NCBI RefSeq assembly: GCF_000701365.1
Contig: NZ_JNIK01000016.1
Location: 1-64,000, forward strand
Length of the DNA: 64,000 bases
Source: Blastococcus sp. URHD0036
GTDB lineage: Bacteria > Actinomycetota > Actinomycetes > Mycobacteriales > Geodermatophilaceae
Direction: 5' to 3'
The translations under genes were made by a program, and so were the position numbers. The notes under the pieces are model-generated. The model searched no databases, was not told the origin of the DNA, and worked only from the letters and a program-made list of their open reading frames with translations. Below, piece after piece: positions 1-8,240 of the stretch (position 1 is its first letter; every line of letters begins with the position of its first letter).

Positions 1-804
1 ATGATCAGCTACGGGCTCTCCGAGCGGGAGGCCGGCTCCGACGCCGCCGCGATGAAGACCCGCGCCCGGCGCGAGGGCGAGAGCTGGGTGCTCAACGGCA
101 CCAAGGCCTGGATCACCAACTCGGGGATCTCCGAGTGGTACACGGTCATGGCCGTCACCGACCCGGAGAAGCGGGCCAACGGCATCTCCGCGTTCGTCGT
201 GCACCGCGACGACCCGGGCTTCGAGGTGGGCCCGAAGGAGAAGAAGATGGGCATCAAGGGCTCGCCCACCTGCGAGCTCTACTTCACCGACTGCACCATC
301 CCGGCCGACCGGATCATCGGGGCCGAGGGCACCGGCTTCAAGACCGCGCTGCGGACGCTGGACTTCACCCGCCCGACCATCGGCGCGCAGGCCGTGGGCG
401 TCGCGCAGGGCGCGCTGGACGCCGCCGTGGAGTACACCCGCGAGCGGAAGCAGTTCGGCCGCGCGGTCAGCGACAACCAGGGCGTGCAGTTCATGCTCGC
501 CGACATGTCCATCCAGATCGAGGCCGCCCGGCACCTGGTCTACGTGGCCGCCGCTCGCGGCGAGGCCGCCCACGACGGCGGCAAGGTCGACCCCGACCTC
601 GGCCGTCTCTGCGCCGCCGCGAAGTCCTTCGCCTCCGACGTCGCCATGAAGGTGACCACCGACGCCGTCCAGCTGTTCGGCGGCGCCGGCTACACCCAGG
701 ACTTCCCGGTCGAGCGGATGATGCGCGACGCCAAGATCACCCAGATCTACGAGGGCACCAACCAGATCCAGCGCATGGTGGTCGCCCGGAGCCTGCTGAG
801 GTAG
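1..804 (+). CDS. Acyl-CoA dehydrogenase, 5'-truncated by window edge
   Basis: This is the C-terminal two-thirds of a flavin-dependent acyl-CoA dehydrogenase, which makes the alpha,beta double bond in an acyl-CoA and passes electrons to ETF. The visible 267 residues begin in the middle beta-domain ([11 protein letters not shown], the flavin/substrate loop normally near residue 120 of about 380). They continue through the C-terminal helical domain with RKQFGR and end with [11 protein letters not shown], which carries the usual catalytic Glu. Family members are about 380-390 aa, so the true start lies upstream of the window and the first ATG is an internal Met. The TAG stop is at 802-804. Chain length and substrate cannot be read from the sequence. 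The next gene starts 20 bp downstream on the same strand. Confidence 0.93.
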   Translation: MISYGLSEREAGSDAAAMKTRARREGESWVLNGTKAWITNSGISEWYTVMAVTDPEKRANGISAFVVHRDDPGFEVGPKEKKMGIKGSPTCELYFTDCTIPADRIIGAEGTGFKTALRTLDFTRPTIGAQAVGVAQGALDAAVEYTRERKQFGRAVSDNQGVQFMLADMSIQIEAARHLVYVAAARGEAAHDGGKVDPDLGRLCAAAKSFASDVAMKVTTDAVQLFGGAGYTQDFPVERMMRDAKITQIYEGTNQIQRMVVARSLLR

Positions 805-824
805 CCGTCCCGCACACTGGGCGG

Positions 825-1325
825 ATGACCGACCTGCTCGCGCTCAGCAGCGACCTGCCCGTGGCCGACGTGTCCCCGGGCACGGCGCTGATCGAGGAAG
901 GCACCCGGCCGGGTCGGATGTTCGTGCTGGCCTCCGGCGAGGTGGTCGTCGAGCACGACGGCGTCCCGTTCGCCCGGATCGACACCCCGGGGGCGGTCTT
1001 CGGTGAGATGTCCGTGGTGCTCGACCGCGCCGCGACGGCGACCGTGCGTGCGGCCGGCGACGTGCGCGTGCACGTGGTCGACGACCCCACCCGCTTCCTC
1101 ACCGACACGCCCGGGGCCGCCCTCGCGGTGCTGCGCACGACGGCGTCCCGGCTCGACGGGATGACGCACTACCTCGTGGACGTCAAACGGCAGTTCGCCG
1201 ACCACGGCGGGCACCTCGGCCTGGTCGACCGGATCCTCGACACCCTCCTGCACCACCAGGGGCCGCGGGCCCGGACGGGTTCGGCGCGCGACCCGGAGGG
1301 CGACCACGTCCACGACGAGGAGTGA
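825..1325 (+). CDS. Cyclic nucleotide-binding domain protein
   Basis: A 166-residue protein with one Crp-like cyclic-nucleotide-binding beta-barrel and no recognisable helix-turn-helix. Residues 15-90 carry the barrel, including GTALIEEGT, the GEVVVEHDG turn and a phosphate-binding-cassette-like segment FGEMSVVLDRAATATV, where FGE and the RAATAT stretch match the usual ligand loop. The tail is short and polar. It is probably a stand-alone sensor or a regulatory subunit; the partner is unknown. A weak CACACT box lies 6 nt before the ATG, matching the leaderless-promoter geometry seen elsewhere in the window. It converges with the metallophosphoesterase gene, leaving a 26-bp gap. Confidence 0.8.
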   Translation: MTDLLALSSDLPVADVSPGTALIEEGTRPGRMFVLASGEVVVEHDGVPFARIDTPGAVFGEMSVVLDRAATATVRAAGDVRVHVVDDPTRFLTDTPGAALAVLRTTASRLDGMTHYLVDVKRQFADHGGHLGLVDRILDTLLHHQGPRARTGSARDPEGDHVHDEE

Positions 1326-1351
1326 CCGGCGCCCGGTCGCCTCCTGCCGCG

Positions 1352-2071
1352 TCAGCCGAGGTCGATCGTCTGCGACCCGAAGGTGCCGAACCAGTGGGCG
1401 GTCCCGGCGTCCGTGTCGAGCGTGATGTGCGGCGGCACCGGGCCGATCTGCTTCCCGGCGTTGAACGCCCACGTGTCGCCGAGCCGCGCGTTCCACGAGC
1501 CGCCGGACGCCCACGGGGCCTGGTGGATGTGCCCGCACAGCACCACGTCCGGCCGGTGCAGCGCGATCCAGTCCGCCAGTTCCTGATCCGGGAAGGTGCG
1601 GCGTCCGTCGAAGCACAACGCCGTCCCCGCGGGCGGTGCGTGGTAGAGCCACACCCATCGCGACGGCCGGTCGACGGCCGCGGTCGACAGTTGCGCAGCG
1701 ACCTCGTCGCGGGTCACCGGTCCGTCCCACCACGGGCACAGCGTGAACCGCGTGTCCCCGATGTCGACGCTGGCGCCGTCCACGTGCAGCGCCGCACGGT
1801 CCGGTCCGTGCAGCCAGGTCGCCACCTGCTCGCCGTGCTCGCCCGGCCCGTCCAGGTCGTGGTTGCCGGACGAGGCGAGCACCACGGCGCGCTCGGCCAG
1901 TCGCTCGAGGTACGTCGACAGCACCACCGTCTGCACCTCGTGCGGCACCGGGCTGACGACGTCGGCGAGGTCGCCCACGATCGCCACCACGTCCACCTCG
2001 GCCGCCGCGTCCACCAGCCAGTCCCAGTGCGGGAGCCGGTAGTGGAGGTCGGAGACGGCCAGGATCTTCAT
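1352..2071 (-). CDS. Calcineurin-like metallophosphoesterase
   Basis: A 239-residue cytosolic metallophosphoesterase. All metal-site blocks of the calcineurin-like fold are visible in order: SDLH near the N-terminus, GDLAD, SGNHD, and GHIHQ near the C-terminus. Length and layout fit small bacterial phosphoesterases acting on phosphodiesters or nucleotides, but the substrate is not determinable. A second histidine-rich stretch (WLYHAPP) precedes the GHIH block as in the family. It is transcribed away from the MFS gene end at 2118 and converges with the cyclic-nucleotide-binding gene. The ATG at 2071 is the natural start because MKILAVSDLH begins the fold immediately. Confidence 0.88.
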   Translation of the reverse strand: MKILAVSDLHYRLPHWDWLVDAAAEVDVVAIVGDLADVVSPVPHEVQTVVLSTYLERLAERAVVLASSGNHDLDGPGEHGEQVATWLHGPDRAALHVDGASVDIGDTRFTLCPWWDGPVTRDEVAAQLSTAAVDRPSRWVWLYHAPPAGTALCFDGRRTFPDQELADWIALHRPDVVLCGHIHQAPWASGGSWNARLGDTWAFNAGKQIGPVPPHITLDTDAGTAHWFGTFGSQTIDLG

Positions 2072-2117
2072 GCCGCATGATCGCCCACCGGCGAGGATCC
2101 TGCGGTCGGCCGGCGCG

Positions 2118-3320
2118 TCACCTGGTGCGGGCGAGGGCGACCGTCGGCACGAGGGTCAGGACGGCGATGCCCGCGCCCACCACGACCGGACCGGTCGCGC
2201 CGAGCCCCGAGTCGAGGGTGGCGCCGGCGACCCCGGAGCCGACCGCGGTACCCAGGTTGTAGGCCGCGACCGACAGCGCGACCCCGAGCGTGGGGGCCAC
2301 CCCCGCGAACCGCACCGCGAGCGCCGACAGCACCGGGTTCGCGCTGAGCCCGAGCAGCCCGAGTAGGACCACCAGCGCCACCGTGGGGACGGCGGAGCCC
2401 GAGACGAGGCAGAGAGCGACCAGCACGACCGTCGTCGACGCGGCGACGGCGATGGTCGTCGCGTGCGGGCGGACGTCGCCGAGGCGGCCGCCCAGGACCG
2501 TCCCGATCAGCGACCCGACGCCGAAGCCGACGAGCACCAGCGGTACCAGGCCCACCGGGATGCCGGCCCGGTCGGTGAGCAACGGGGAGATGTAGGAGTA
2601 GGCCGAGAGCACGCCGCCGGTCGTGGTCGCGCAGGCGGCCAGCACCAGCCACAGCGGAACGGACCGCATCGCGCCCAGCTCCGACCGCACCGAGGTCGCC
2701 GGCCCGGCGCCGTCGTCCCGCGGGACGTACCGGGCGACCAGCGGGACCGCGACCAGCGCCAGCGCGGCCAGGGCCCAGAAGGGGCCGCGCCAGCCCGACA
2801 GCTGGCCGGCGAACGCCCCGATCGGCACCCCGACGACGTTGGCGAGCATGCCCCCGGCGCCGACGAGGCCCAGGGCGCGGGCGCCGGAACCGGGGCCGGC
2901 GGCCCGGGTGGCGACGACCGACGCCACCGACCAGAAGGCGCCCGTCGCGAAGGCCGTGACGAACCGCGCGCCGAGCAGCAGCGGGAGGCTGCTCCCGACC
3001 GCGACGACGACGTGCCCGGCCGCGAACACTGCCAGCGCGAGCAGCAGCGTCGTCCGGGGAGGCAGCCCGCGGGTGAGCAGCGCCATCGCCGGCGAGCCGA
3101 CGATCATCCCGGCCGCGAACACCGTGATGAGCAGTCCCGCCTGGGCCACGCCGACCCGCAGGTCGCCGGCGATCTCCGGCAGCAGGCCGGCGACCACGAA
3201 CTCGGTCGTGAGCATGAGGAACGTGCCGACGGCCAGCACGTAGACGACGAGCGGCAGCCGGGCCGGGGCGGCGACCGACGTCGCCGCCCCGGTCTCGAGC
3301 GTCAGGGAGTCCGCGGTCAC
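2118..3320 (-). CDS. MFS transporter (drug:H+ antiporter type)
   Basis: A 400-residue integral membrane protein with about twelve hydrophobic segments, typical of the major facilitator superfamily. The first helix is followed by [17 protein letters not shown], the signature of AraJ/Cmx-like drug or sugar efflux carriers, and a [19 protein letters not shown] loop matches MFS motif A. The GTG at 3320 is chosen because it overlaps the TGA of the upstream alcohol dehydrogenase (GTGA), implying translational coupling. A longer open frame upstream is antisense to other genes. The pair is likely controlled by the divergent HTH regulator at 4459. The substrate is unknown. Confidence 0.88.
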   Translation of the reverse strand: MTADSLTLETGAATSVAAPARLPLVVYVLAVGTFLMLTTEFVVAGLLPEIAGDLRVGVAQAGLLITVFAAGMIVGSPAMALLTRGLPPRTTLLLALAVFAAGHVVVAVGSSLPLLLGARFVTAFATGAFWSVASVVATRAAGPGSGARALGLVGAGGMLANVVGVPIGAFAGQLSGWRGPFWALAALALVAVPLVARYVPRDDGAGPATSVRSELGAMRSVPLWLVLAACATTTGGVLSAYSYISPLLTDRAGIPVGLVPLVLVGFGVGSLIGTVLGGRLGDVRPHATTIAVAASTTVVLVALCLVSGSAVPTVALVVLLGLLGLSANPVLSALAVRFAGVAPTLGVALSVAAYNLGTAVGSGVAGATLDSGLGATGPVVVGAGIAVLTLVPTVALARTR

Positions 3321-4357
3321 CGCAGGGTCGCGGCGTCGATCACGAACCGGTAGCGGGCGTCGGAGGCGAGGACCCGCTCGTAGGCCTCGTTGACCCGCTC
3401 GGCGGCGATGACCTCGACCTCGGCGCCGATGCCGTGCGCGGCGCAGAAGTCGAGCATCTCCTGGGTCTCGGCGATGCCACCGATCATCGAGCCGGCGAAG
3501 GTCCGGCGGCCGCCGATCAGCGACATGGCGTTCACCGCGAACGGGTCGGCCGGTGCGCCGACGTTGACCAGCGCGCCGTCGACGGTCAGCAGCGAGAGGT
3601 AGGCGTTCACGTCGATCGAGGCGCTGACGGTGTTGACGATGAGGTCGAAGCGGCCGGCCAGCTCGTCGAAGGTGGCCGGGTCGCCGGTGGCGAAGTAGGC
3701 GTCGGCGCCCAGGCGCAGACCGTCCTCCTGCTTCTTCAGCGACTGCGACAGCACGGTCACCTCGGCGCCCATCGCGTGCGCCAGCTTGACCGCCATGTGG
3801 CCCAGTCCGCCCAGGCCCACGACCGCGACCCGCCGGCCGGGGCCGGCGCCCCAACGGCGCAGCGGCGAGTAGGTGGTGATGCCGGCGCACAGCAGCGGCG
3901 CGGCCGCCGCGGGGTCGATGCCCTCGGGCACCCGCAGGACGAACCCGGCGTCGACGACGACGTGCGTGGAGTAGCCGCCCTGGGTGGTGGTGCCATCCCG
4001 GTCGGTGGCGGCGTAGGTGCCGACCATGCCCTGCAGGCAGTACTGCTCGTCGCCGTTGCGGCAGTTGGTGCACTCGCCGCAGCTGTTCACCATGCAGCCG
4101 ACGCCGACCCGGTCGCCGACGCGATGGGTGCTGACGGCGGAGCCGACCTCGGCGACGACGCCGACGATCTCGTGGCCCGGGACGACCGGGAAGGGCTGCG
4201 GCCCCCAGTCGCCGTTGACGGTGTGGATGTCGGAGTGGCAGATGCCGGCGAACTCGATCTCGATGAGGACGTCGTTCGTGCCGACGTCCCGGCGCTCGAC
4301 GGTGGTGGGGGCGAGGGGGCGGCCCGCGGCGGGGGCGGCATAGGCGTTGACGCGCAT
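3317..4357 (-). CDS. Zinc-dependent NAD(P)-alcohol dehydrogenase, AdhC/CAD type
   Basis: A 346-residue medium-chain alcohol dehydrogenase of the cinnamyl-alcohol/AdhC/YahK type, which interconverts aldehydes and alcohols with NAD(P)H. Catalytic zinc ligands lie in GICHSDIH and GHEIVG. The structural zinc lobe [15 protein letters not shown] follows, and the Rossmann motif [11 protein letters not shown] sits mid-protein. The length is standard. Its stop overlaps the GTG of the MFS gene downstream, so the two are one operon. It is divergent from the MmyB-like regulator with a 101-bp shared intergenic region, which suggests local control, possibly in response to an aldehyde or alcohol. Those last points are inference. 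Confidence 0.9.
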   Translation of the reverse strand: MRVNAYAAPAAGRPLAPTTVERRDVGTNDVLIEIEFAGICHSDIHTVNGDWGPQPFPVVPGHEIVGVVAEVGSAVSTHRVGDRVGVGCMVNSCGECTNCRNGDEQYCLQGMVGTYAATDRDGTTTQGGYSTHVVVDAGFVLRVPEGIDPAAAAPLLCAGITTYSPLRRWGAGPGRRVAVVGLGGLGHMAVKLAHAMGAEVTVLSQSLKKQEDGLRLGADAYFATGDPATFDELAGRFDLIVNTVSASIDVNAYLSLLTVDGALVNVGAPADPFAVNAMSLIGGRRTFAGSMIGGIAETQEMLDFCAAHGIGAEVEVIAAERVNEAYERVLASDARYRFVIDAATLR

Positions 4358-4445
4358 GGACCCACCGAACGCCGCCGAGCGCGGGCGTGGGAGGGCGGGT
4401 TTGTGGGGGGTAGCGGCTCGACCCCCCTCCCGCGGCGGGCCGTCG

Positions 4446-4451
4446 TAGCGT
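4446..4451 (+). promoter_or_regulatory. Predicted -10 (TAGCGT), leaderless start for the 4459 gene
   Basis: TAGCGT ends 7 nt before the GTG start. With a TSS 6-8 nt after the -10 box, transcription would begin at the start codon, giving a leaderless mRNA. No convincing ribosome-binding site precedes the GTG. Confidence 0.5.
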
Positions 4452-4458
4452 CGAGGTC

Positions 4459-5358
4459 GTGGACAACCGCGCGGACATCCGTGACTTCCTCGCCAGCCGG
4501 CGGGCCCGGATCACCCCCGAGCAGGCCGGCCTGCTGCCGGGCGGCGGACGGCGGCGGGTGCCGGGACTGCGCCGGGAGGAGGTCGCCGTCCTCGCCGGGG
4601 TGAGCACCGACTGGTACACCCGGCTGGAGAAGGGGCACATCGCCGGCGTCTCCGAGGACGTCCTGGAGGCCGTCGCCCGCGCGCTGCAGCTGGACGAGGC
4701 CGAGCGGACCCACTTGTTCAACCTGGCGCGGGCCGCCAGCCGGCCGGCCCGCGCGCCGCAGCGTCGCAGCAGGCCGCAGATCCAGCCCCCGGTGCAGTGG
4801 ATGCTCGACTCGATGACCGGCTCGGCGGCCTTCGTCGCCAACGGCCGCCTGGACATCCTGGCGACGAACGCGCTGGGCTGGGCGCTGCACTCGCCCCTCT
4901 TCGCCGACCCCAGGCGCGCGGCGAACTTCGCCCGATTCCAGTTCCTGGACCCGCAGGCGCACGACTTCTACGCCGACTGGGAGGCCGCGGCGAACGTGAC
5001 CGTCGCCCTGCTCCGCGCCGAGGCCGGCCGCCGACCGCACGACGCGCAGCTGCGGGAGCTCGTCGGCGAGCTGTCGACCGTCAGCGCGGACTTCCGGACG
5101 CGCTGGGCCGCCCACGACGTCCGCATCCACCACGACGGCGTCAAGCACTTCCGGCACCCCGTGGTCGGCGACCTCGACCTGAGCTACCGCACCCTCGAGC
5201 TGCCCGCCGGCGACGCCTCGGACCTGCGCCTGACCATCTACACCGCCGAGCCGGGATCGGCGTCGGAGGACGGACTGAAGCTCCTGGCCAGCTGGGCGGC
5301 GACCCACGGCGCGCCCGCTCCTGCCGCGCCGGCCACCCCGACGACCGACCGCGGCTGA
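4459..5358 (+). CDS. XRE-family regulator with MmyB-like ligand-binding domain
   Basis: A 299-residue transcription factor. Residues 1-85 form an XRE-type helix-turn-helix with the recurrent actinobacterial segment [16 protein letters not shown] and [11 protein letters not shown]. The remaining residues match the MmyB-like (PAS-fold, fatty-acid-binding) C-terminal domain, with [19 protein letters not shown] and the aromatic HDFYADWE stretch. Such proteins usually repress neighbouring or divergent dehydrogenase or efflux genes. Here the divergent alcohol dehydrogenase/MFS operon is the likely target. The GTG start is supported by a -10 box exactly 7 nt upstream. The C-terminal tail is rich in Ala and Pro. 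Confidence 0.88.
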   Translation: MDNRADIRDFLASRRARITPEQAGLLPGGGRRRVPGLRREEVAVLAGVSTDWYTRLEKGHIAGVSEDVLEAVARALQLDEAERTHLFNLARAASRPARAPQRRSRPQIQPPVQWMLDSMTGSAAFVANGRLDILATNALGWALHSPLFADPRRAANFARFQFLDPQAHDFYADWEAAANVTVALLRAEAGRRPHDAQLRELVGELSTVSADFRTRWAAHDVRIHHDGVKHFRHPVVGDLDLSYRTLELPAGDASDLRLTIYTAEPGSASEDGLKLLASWAATHGAPAPAAPATPTTDRG

Positions 5359-5399
5359 CCCGCGGGGGAGAGACACCCTCGGCCACGGTGACCAACGCC

Positions 5400-5440
5400 A
5401 CCCGACCGGTTCGGGTGGGTTACCGACCGATCCGGTCGGT
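5400..5440. promoter_or_regulatory. Two inverted repeats, candidate TetR operators
   Basis: The first palindrome, ACCCGA-5-TCGGGT, lies at 5400-5416. The second, ACCGACCG-ATC-CGGTCGGT, has perfect 8-bp arms at 5422-5440. Both lie just upstream of the tetR-mmpL pair; the second ends 7 bp before the predicted -10 box at 5448. Similar ACCGACCGGTCGGT-type palindromes are common TetR-family operators, so autoregulation of the operon is the natural inference. Confidence 0.7.
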
Positions 5441-5447
5441 CGGCGCC

Positions 5448-5453
5448 TACCGT
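5448..5453 (+). promoter_or_regulatory. Predicted -10 (TACCGT) of tetR-mmpL operon
   Basis: TACCGT is followed by 7 nt and then the ATG at 5461, without a ribosome-binding site. This is the same leaderless geometry as several other genes here. The adjacent inverted repeat at 5422-5440 would cover the upstream promoter half. Confidence 0.5.
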
Positions 5454-5460
5454 CGACGCC

Positions 5461-6057
5461 ATGGCGCGACCGTTCCGGCAGCAGGTGGACGAGGGCATCC
5501 TCGACCGTGCCGCCGCGCTGTTCGCCCGCCGTGGCTTCGCCAAGACGTCGGTGCAGGACGTCGCCGTCGCGGTCGGCCTGTCCAAGGCCGGTCTGCTGCA
5601 CCACTTCCCCAGCAAGGACGTCCTGTACGCGGCGGTCCTCGCGCACGCCGAGGACATCGGCTCCCGGGTGCTCCGCGAGGTCGCGGCGCTGCCCCTGGGT
5701 GCCGACCGCGACCGGCGGGCGATCGAGGCGCTGGTCGACGTCGCGCTGGCCCATCCCGGCATCGTCGCGCTGCTGCTGGCGCCCGCCGCGCAGCTCGGCG
5801 GGAACGCCGACGACCCGCCCCCGGCCCAGTCGGAGGCGGCGCTGCTGGCTTTCGGGGTCACCGCCGAGGACGCCGACGAGGAGCGGCTCGTCCGCGTCAT
5901 CGGCGCGCTGTCCGCGATCGCGGTGCTGACCCTCACCGCCTCCGCCGAGGGCCGCGCCACGGCGTGGCGGCGGTACATCGTGAGCACCTGTCTCGACGCG
6001 CTCGGCCACCGCCGCCCCGACGCCGTTCTCCCTCATCCCCACCCGGTGGAGGCCTGA
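5461..6057 (+). CDS. TetR-family transcriptional repressor
   Basis: A 198-residue TetR-family regulator. The N-terminal 55 residues contain the family HTH: ILDRAAALFARRGF, then TSVQDVAVAVGLSKAGLLHHF and PSKDVLYAAV. The C-terminal helical ligand-binding domain has no recognisable specificity. It is followed after 5 bp by an MMPL transporter gene, a classic repressor-efflux pair in actinobacteria. Two palindromes immediately upstream are the likely autoregulatory operator. The inducer may be a lipid or a hydrophobic drug, judging from the partner, but nothing in the sequence proves it. Confidence 0.9.
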   Translation: MARPFRQQVDEGILDRAAALFARRGFAKTSVQDVAVAVGLSKAGLLHHFPSKDVLYAAVLAHAEDIGSRVLREVAALPLGADRDRRAIEALVDVALAHPGIVALLLAPAAQLGGNADDPPPAQSEAALLAFGVTAEDADEERLVRVIGALSAIAVLTLTASAEGRATAWRRYIVSTCLDALGHRRPDAVLPHPHPVEA

Positions 6058-6062
6058 TCCGC

Positions 6063-8234
6063 ATGGCAGTCCTGTTGTCCCGACTCGGGGCCTTCTCGCA
6101 CCGGCACCGGTTGCCCGTGGTGCTCGTCTGGCTCGCCGTGCTGGTGGGCGGCGGCGTCGGAGCCGTCACCCTCTCCGGCGAGACCGCCAGCAGCTTCTCC
6201 ATCCCCGGCCAGGAGTCGACGACCGCCCTCGAGCGGATCGACGAGGAGTTCGGCTCCGCGGCCGGTGGCGCCACGGCCCGCGTCGTCTTCGCCTCCCCGG
6301 ACGGCGGGGTCCTCGACCCCGCCGCGGTGCAGGGCGTGGTGGGGGAGCTCGCGGAACTGCCCGGCGTCGCGGCGGCCACGAACCCGTTCGACCCGGCGAA
6401 CCCGGGGGTGAACTCGGCGCAGCCGACCATCGCCTACAGCACGGTCGTCTTCGACGCCCAGCGCGGCGAGGTGCCCGCGGCGCAGCAGGACGCGCTGCTG
6501 GCCGCGGTGGAGGAGGCGGACTCCGCCGACCTCACCGTCGAGGTCGGCGGTGAGGCGGTGCAGGCCCCGCCGCACGTGGGCGGCCCCGCCGAGGTCATCG
6601 GCGTCGTCGTCGCCCTGGTCGTGCTGGCGGTGACCTTCGGCTCGCTGCTCGTCGCCGGGATGAACCTGCTGACCGCGGTGGTCGGCGTGGGCATCGGCGT
6701 CATGGGCGTCACGATCGCCACGGGCTTCACCGAGCTCTCCTCGACGACGCCGATCCTCGCCGCGATGCTCGGCCTGGCCGTGGGCATCGACTACGCGCTG
6801 TTCATCATCACGCGGTACCGGCAGGAACTGCGCCGCGGCTCCGACGTCGGCACCGCGGTGAGCACCGCCGTCGGCACGGCCGGCTCGGCCGTGGTCACCG
6901 CCGGCCTCACCGTGGTCATCGCGCTGGCCGGCCTGTCGATCGTCGGCATCCCCTTCCTCACGCAGATGGGCGTCGCCGCGGCCGCGACGATCGTGGTCGC
7001 CGTCCTCGTCGCGCTCACGCTCGTCCCCGCCGTGCTCGGCTTCCTCGGCCCGCGGGCCCTTCCCCGCAGCAAGCGCGCCGTCCCGGCCGAGGTGCCGGCC
7101 GCGCCGCGGGACGGCGGGTGGCTCGTCCGCTGGGTGGGCGCCGTGACCCGGCACCGGGTGCTGTCGCTGCTGCTGGCCGTGGTGGCGCTCGGCGTCGTCG
7201 CCATCCCGTTCGCGTCGCTGCAGACCACGCTGGTGCAGGACCCGCCCGACGGCAGCACCGAGGCCCGCGCCCAGGCGCTGCTCGCCGAGGGCTTCGGTCC
7301 GGGCTTCAACGGCCCGCTCGTCGTCCTCTTCGAGGGGGACGGCGCCGCGGACGCCGCCCAGCAGGCCGCCGGCACGGTCGGCGACGTCGGCGACGTGGCG
7401 CGCGCCGTCCCGGGGGAGGCGAACGCCGACGGCACGGTCGCCACGCTCAACGTCATCCCGGAGTCCGGGCCCGCCGACCCCGCCACCGAGCAGCTGGTCG
7501 GCGACCTGCGCGCCGAGTTCGGCGACCTGGACGGCATCGAGGTGTCGGTGACCGGCCAGACCGCCGTCAGCGTCGACGTCGCGCAGGCCCTCGACGACGC
7601 CCTGCCGGTCTACCTCGTGCTGGTCGTCGGCCTCGCCCTGGTGCTGCTCGTGCTGGTGTTCCGCTCGCTGCTGGTGCCGCTGGTCGGCGTCCTCGGCTTC
7701 CTGCTCACCGTGGGCTCCGCGCTGGGCGCCACCGTGGCGGTCTTCCAGTGGGGCTGGCTGGGCGGGCTGGTCAACCTCGAGGACACCGGGCCGCTGATCA
7801 GCCTGGCGCCGATCCTGGTGATCGGGATCCTCTTCGGCCTGGCGATGGACTACCAGATCTTCCTGGTCTCGCGGATGCACGAGGCGCACACCCGGGGCGC
7901 GGAGCCGCTCGCGGCCATCCGCACCGGCTTCCGCCAGGCCGCCCCGGTCGTCGTCGCCGCCGCGCTGATCATGTTCGCGGTGTTCGCCGGCTTCGTCCCG
8001 GCCGGTGAGGCGACGATCAAGATGATCGCGTTCGCCCTCGCGACGGGCATCGTGTTCGACGCCTTCGTCGTGCGGATGGTCCTGGTCCCGGCCGCGATGG
8101 CGCTGCTGGGGGAGCGGGCCTGGTGGCTGCCCCGCTGGCTCGGCTGGCTGCCGCGGGTCGACGTCGAGGGCGCGGCCCTGGACGCGGGCGCGGCGGCTCC
8201 GCAGGACACCCCGGTCGGCGCCGGGGCGCGCTGA
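6063..8234 (+). CDS. MMPL-family RND transporter
   Basis: A 723-residue membrane protein of the MMPL/RND superfamily. It has two homologous halves, each with one hydrophobic segment, a large extracytoplasmic domain (about residues 30-175 and 380-510) and five clustered helices. The signature acidic/aromatic motifs are present in both halves: GIDYALFIITRYRQEL in the first and AMDYQIFLVSRMHEAHTRG in the second, where Asp-Tyr pairs carry proton relay in the family. MMPL proteins export lipids, siderophores or drugs across the inner membrane. It is co-transcribed with the TetR gene 5 bp upstream; GGTGGAGG supplies the ribosome-binding site. It lacks the long cytoplasmic C-terminal tail of MmpL3, so a mycolate-type role is not indicated. 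Confidence 0.92.
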   Translation: MAVLLSRLGAFSHRHRLPVVLVWLAVLVGGGVGAVTLSGETASSFSIPGQESTTALERIDEEFGSAAGGATARVVFASPDGGVLDPAAVQGVVGELAELPGVAAATNPFDPANPGVNSAQPTIAYSTVVFDAQRGEVPAAQQDALLAAVEEADSADLTVEVGGEAVQAPPHVGGPAEVIGVVVALVVLAVTFGSLLVAGMNLLTAVVGVGIGVMGVTIATGFTELSSTTPILAAMLGLAVGIDYALFIITRYRQELRRGSDVGTAVSTAVGTAGSAVVTAGLTVVIALAGLSIVGIPFLTQMGVAAAATIVVAVLVALTLVPAVLGFLGPRALPRSKRAVPAEVPAAPRDGGWLVRWVGAVTRHRVLSLLLAVVALGVVAIPFASLQTTLVQDPPDGSTEARAQALLAEGFGPGFNGPLVVLFEGDGAADAAQQAAGTVGDVGDVARAVPGEANADGTVATLNVIPESGPADPATEQLVGDLRAEFGDLDGIEVSVTGQTAVSVDVAQALDDALPVYLVLVVGLALVLLVLVFRSLLVPLVGVLGFLLTVGSALGATVAVFQWGWLGGLVNLEDTGPLISLAPILVIGILFGLAMDYQIFLVSRMHEAHTRGAEPLAAIRTGFRQAAPVVVAAALIMFAVFAGFVPAGEATIKMIAFALATGIVFDAFVVRMVLVPAAMALLGERAWWLPRWLGWLPRVDVEGAALDAGAAAPQDTPVGAGAR

Positions 8235-8240
8235 CACGGC

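Noticed and set aside
135-824. Open frame running antisense-phase through the acyl-CoA dehydrogenase into the cyclic-nucleotide-binding gene
   Set aside because: Its N-terminal part is Arg/Gly/Pro-rich shadow translation of the dehydrogenase; only the section from the ATG at 825 reads as a real protein.
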